A DNA stretch of 64,000 nucleotides from Elusimicrobiota bacterium. GTDB lineage: Bacteria > Elusimicrobiota > Elusimicrobia > FEN-1173. Below, piece after piece: positions 62,957 to 64,000 of the stretch (its first letter is position 1; every line of letters begins with the position of its first letter). The stretch covers positions 786,997-850,996 of the forward strand of contig JADKIY010000001.1 in the NCBI GenBank assembly GCA_016722575.1, in the 5' to 3' direction. The notes under the pieces are model-generated. The model did not search any database. It was given only the letters and a program-made list of their open reading frames with translations, and was not told where the DNA came from. Position numbers and translations under genes: made by a program.

Positions 62957-63917
62957 TGGACAAACCGGCGCGCTGTTTCTGCGGCTGCATCGCCTGGGGC
63001 CATGCGCTTGGCGGTGCGCTTTCCCGCGCCGCGCGCCGGGAGGTGCTGAACGGCGTTCACGGCAACACGCACCTGATCACCAACCAACTGGCGCGCGTCG
63101 ACCTCGTGACGGACAGTCTCATGCATCTTCCCGGAACCGCCCGCTTCCCCTCCGGCAAAGGCCGGCGCGATCCGGGAAGTGCATCAATACGCCCGATCGG
63201 TCGGGGCGCTCGTGTTCATCGACGCGTGCCGCTTCGCGGAGAACGCGTGGTTCATCCGCGAACGGGAGCCGGGATACGCCCAACGTTCCATCGCCGACAT
63301 TGTCCGGGAATTCTGCTCCCATTCCGACGGCTGCACCATGAGCGCCACCAAAGACTTCCCCGTGGACGTAGGCGGGTTCCTTGCGACCCGCCGCGAGGAC
63401 CTTCACTTCAAATTCCAAGACCGCTTGATGCTGGTCGGCGAGGGCCTATCGGTCGACGCCAAGGCCCGTTTGTATTCGGTCCTGCGAAAATCCCTGCGCA
63501 GCGAAAAGCTCTTGCGCCGCCGCGTCCGGAACGCCCGGGAGCTTTGGACCCGCTTAAAAGCCGCGGGAGTTCCCGTGGTGTCGCCCCCCGCCGGCTACGC
63601 GGTCTTCATCGACACCGCCGGGCTTTTTGGGCTGTTTGCCCCAAAGACCGACACCCGAGCGCGCCTTTTGCACCAGCTTTACTTGGAGTCCGGCATTCTG
63701 GCCGCCGAGAACATGCTGACGCCCGAGCAAGAAGCCAAGGGCGTGCGGATGATCCGCCTGGCGATCCCCTGGGGCATTACAATCCAGGACGATGAAATGG
63801 GTGGCGGCCGCGTGGCGGATCTTTGGAGTCGGCGGCGGGAAATCCCGGGGCTGAAACTAAACCCGCCGCCCCGATTGCCGCACCGGGGACTATTTGGCGG
63901 AATACGAACGGCTTTAG
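62956..63917 (+). pseudogene. Tryptophanase/tyrosine phenol-lyase-like enzyme, right-arm copy with internal deletion
   Basis: Begins at a GTG overlapping the ThiF-like TAG. After 'LITNQLARVDLVTDSLMHLP' about 365 nt present in the left arm are missing, removing the part up to 'NIRK'. It resumes at 'VHQYARSVGALVFIDA' and is otherwise better preserved in its C-terminal part: 'KLLRRRVRNARELWTRLKAA', 'GVPVVSPPAGYAVFIDTAGL', 'LYLESGILAAENMLTPEQEA'. The deletion removes cofactor-domain residues, so this copy cannot be functional if the sequence is correct. Confidence 0.6.
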
Positions 63918-64000
63918 TCGATGTAAACGGTTTTTGCGGTCGAAGTCCGGCGCAAACCCCGTCGGAATACTCCGAAAAGGAATCGCCCGCACGGCGATCT
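63914..64000 (-). pseudogene. PaaK-like ligase, C-terminal end, right-arm copy (partial)
   Basis: Inverted copy of the last 28 codons of the ligase at 46696-46782, running off the window. An indel separates 'DGFAPDFD' from the final residues. It converges with the lyase-like gene exactly as in the left arm. Confidence 0.5.

Larger units (their letters stand above)
60033..64000. repeat. Right arm of the long inverted repeat (continues past the window)
   Basis: Reverse complement of about 46700-51013. The inner boundary is at 'gcgcgccaggccttgg'. The outer end is cut by the window edge, so the repeat may continue into the ligase and amidohydrolase genes. It contains one large deletion relative to the left arm (about 365 nt near 63170). 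60033-61371 holds hairpin-rich DNA without a gene; an extended -10 TGCTATATT lies at 60806-60814. Confidence 0.92.

Noticed and set aside
46700..64000. Composite transposon
   Set aside because: No transposase, no terminal inverted repeats typical of IS elements and no target-site duplication could be seen; the repeated segments contain ordinary metabolic genes.

Overview
The window is a GC-rich bacterial chromosome segment from a diderm organism, shown by a TonB-dependent receptor, an AsmA-family protein, lipoproteins and secreted proteins. Very large multidomain secreted proteins, a C25-peptidase-like protein with a FlgD-like C-terminus and the mix of housekeeping genes suggest the Elusimicrobiota/Omnitrophota neighbourhood. 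This placement is inference; no rRNA is present.

Layout. (1) 0-5 kb: the end of a sugar ABC transporter ATPase, tRNA-Leu(CAA) with a duplicated 3' end, then a tight co-directional run nfo-radC-vanZ-like-yjbQ-hypothetical-rmuC. (2) 5.1-21 kb, minus strand: one secreted reading unit of about 5,300 codons broken by two frameshifts into pieces of 3440, 1058 and 861 residues. It carries a transmembrane module repeated four to five times, two FHA domains, and regions resembling the LanKC N-terminal domain, a low-molecular-weight phosphatase and an HEAGH metallopeptidase. (3) 21-30 kb: housekeeping genes (two A-type Fe-S carriers, def, fmt, htpX, rlmN, a PASTA protein, rpe, a lipoprotein) and a C25-like secreted protein. 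(4) 30-43 kb: an envelope operon with AsmA, an HTH/SPFH unit, lexA with a clear operator, a TonB-dependent receptor, and recQ interrupted by two frameshifts. (5) 43.4-46.8 kb: decayed or error-rich genes, an intact amidohydrolase and a frameshifted PaaK-like ligase. (6) 46.7-51.0 kb and 60.0-64.0 kb are two arms of a long inverted repeat. Each arm carries a ThiF-like E1 gene, a tryptophanase/tyrosine phenol-lyase-like gene, a small zinc-ribbon gene and hairpin-rich DNA. The arms flank a 9-kb unique island. (7) Island: a translationally coupled operon antiporter-otsA-otsB-DUF5752-treT for trehalose, in which OtsA is fused to a membrane sensor-like module, plus a divergent Ca2+/Na+ exchanger and a ribbon-helix-helix repressor with two identical operators.

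Regulation visible in sequence: several genes (def, the 3055 gene, the CII-like gene, lexA, the RHH gene) have a promoter -10 box only 6-9 nt before the start codon, predicting leaderless or nearly leaderless mRNAs. Others use clear Shine-Dalgarno sites.

Caution: frameshifts are dense from about 42.3 to 51 kb and 60 to 64 kb. The two arms carry different indels in the same genes, so many broken genes there may reflect low consensus accuracy rather than real decay.
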